Below are positions 6,066-6,458 of a DNA stretch of 6,458 nt, piece after piece; position 1 is the stretch's first letter; each line of letters opens with the position of its first letter. Source of the stretch: HGM10611 sp964384805 (GTDB lineage Bacteria; Bacillota_I; Bacilli_A; ML615J-28; CAG-313); contig CAYLLO010000050.1 in the NCBI GenBank assembly GCA_964384805.1, positions 1 to 6,458 of the forward strand, given 5' to 3'. Position numbers and translations under genes: made by a program. The notes under the pieces were generated by a model. The model was given only the letters and a program-made list of their open reading frames with translations, had not been told where the DNA came from and did not search any database.

Positions 6066-6096
6066 GGCCAGATAATAAAAAATTATTTATTTTTTG

Positions 6097-6116
6097 TCGA
6101 TAAATTAATTTATCGA
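6097..6116. repeat. 20-bp perfect palindrome
   Basis: The half-site TCGATAAATT at 6097-6106 is followed exactly by its reverse complement at 6107-6116. There is no unpaired loop, so as RNA it would form a stem only by opening the central bases; as DNA it is a perfect dyad that could bind a dimeric protein. No adjacent gene identifies such a regulator. Confidence 0.6.
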
Positions 6117-6195
6117 AATCAAAGTTAGGGTATTTGAAGTTTGTTAAAAACACAGGTTATAACACAAATTTTTTATGGGTTTATATAAAAAAATA

Positions 6196-6240
6196 GGGCT
6201 GTCAAAAATTCTAGTTAAAATACCCAGAATATTTGACAGC
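6196..6240. repeat. IS-terminus-like inverted pair, copies B and C
   Basis: GCTGTCAAA (6198-6206) is the exact reverse complement of TTTGACAGC (6232-6240). After one A-A mismatch the pairing resumes with ATTCT (6208-6212) against AGAAT (6226-6230), leaving a 13-base loop. Copy B reads like copy A on the + strand; copy C is the same motif on the minus strand. There is no T-run after the stem, so a terminator is unlikely. Two IS ends abutting head to head, or a miniature element, would look like this. Confidence 0.5.
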
Positions 6241-6248
6241 TAACATTT

Positions 6249-6270
6249 TACCCAGAATTCTTTACATTAC
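6249..6270 (-). repeat. IS-terminus-like repeat, diverged copy D
   Basis: TACCCAGAAT at 6249-6258 exactly repeats 6221-6230, 28 bases away. The following TCTTTACA resembles ATTTGACA of copy C and the reverse complement of copy A (AATTTTTTACA). It is therefore a second minus-oriented copy of the same terminus, without the final AGC. Confidence 0.4.
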
Positions 6271-6299
6271 TTATAAAAGAAATTTGATTATCTCATAAT

Positions 6300-6323
6300 A
6301 AAAAAATCATCTAAAATAGATGA
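6300..6323 (-). terminator. minus-strand Rho-independent terminator
   Basis: Read on the minus strand, TCATCT pairs with AGATGA (6318-6323 with 6307-6312) around an ATTTT loop, and seven T residues follow (6306 to 6300). The stem is short, 6 bp with two GC pairs, so it is a weak terminator. It would end a transcript coming from the right. No minus-strand gene lies in the 135 bases upstream of it in the window, which leaves a gene with a long 3' untranslated region or a small RNA. Confidence 0.5.
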
Positions 6324-6406
6324 CAACATTTTATAAAGGTACACGTTTATGTACTATTTAAAAATAATTTAATACTTAAAATTTTTAGTTAAAAAAATAA
6401 AATTAT

Positions 6407-6412
6407 TGTCAA
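6407..6412 (-). promoter_or_regulatory. possible minus-strand -35 box (TTGACA)
   Basis: A perfect TTGACA on the minus strand lies about 85 bases before the minus-strand terminator. At 17-base spacing the -10 position reads ACTAAA (6389-6384), only three matches to TATAAT, so the promoter is doubtful. Confidence 0.25.
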
Positions 6413-6458
6413 CGTTTTTAGAAATTTACAAAAAAATTTAAATTTATAAGCATGATAA

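Larger units (their letters stand above)
6011..6458. other. non-coding intergenic region after the operon
   Basis: No reading frame with a plausible start, ribosome binding site or recognisable protein is seen on either strand in these 448 bases. The region is even more AT-rich than the genes. It contains the operon terminator, four related IS-terminus-like motifs, a perfect palindrome, a minus-strand terminator and a possible minus-strand -35 box, each listed separately. The last 40 bases show nothing beyond A/T runs and a possible TATAAG near 6445 for a gene outside the window. Confidence 0.7.

Noticed and set aside
6077..6095. A-run and T-run hairpin (AAAAAAT / ATTTTTT) as a second terminator
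   Set aside because: The stem has no GC pairs at all, and a strong terminator already lies just upstream; such pairings are common in DNA this AT-rich.
6011..6458. CRISPR array, tRNA or toxin-antitoxin genes in the intergenic region
   Set aside because: The repeats are few, diverged and in both orientations without regular spacers; no cloverleaf or small paired ORFs with start signals were found.

Overview
The window is AT-rich DNA from what looks like a low-GC Gram-positive bacterium (Bacillota/Bacilli, perhaps an Erysipelotrichales- or Haloplasma-like lineage; the genus cannot be fixed from the sequence). The pointers are strong AGGAG/GGTGA-type ribosome binding sites, one dense co-directional gene string, the Bacillus-like order tsaE-tsaB-rimI-tsaD, a Gram-positive-type lipoprotein, and a membrane-anchored cell-wall amidase that implies peptidoglycan. 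All Trp codons are TGG and no TGA interrupts a gene, so the standard bacterial code (table 11) applies rather than the Mycoplasma code.

Bases 1-83 form a leader with a perfect TATAAT box at the very edge (its -35 would lie outside the window) and a small hairpin with a GAAA loop. From 84 to 6010 all ten genes lie on the + strand, with gaps of at most 47 bases and several overlaps, so they are probably one transcription unit. In order they are: a NifU-domain Fe-S scaffold; a CvfD/GSP13-type S1 RNA-binding protein; a thioredoxin-fold lipoprotein; a membrane-anchored N-acetylmuramoyl-L-alanine amidase; TsaE; TsaB; RimI; TsaD; an HprK-like protein with a degraded P-loop; and a YfcE-type metallophosphoesterase. 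TsaB, TsaD and TsaE are the three proteins that use threonylcarbamoyl-AMP to make t6A37 on ANN-decoding tRNAs; TsaC/Sua5, which makes that intermediate, is not in the window. RimI-type acetyltransferases often sit in this cluster in Bacillota.

Bases 6011-6458 (448 bases) hold no convincing gene. They start, one base after the last stop codon, with an insertion-sequence-like terminus containing a strong 13-bp terminator hairpin. A 20-bp perfect palindrome follows, then three more copies of the terminus-like motif in both orientations, then a minus-strand terminator with a possible upstream -35 box that could belong to a small RNA.

Most of the window is conserved housekeeping. The parts most worth a second look are the HprK-like protein with a broken nucleotide-binding loop placed between tsaD and a phosphoesterase, and the cluster of IS-end-like repeats after the operon. 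No clearly new defence or mobile system is visible.
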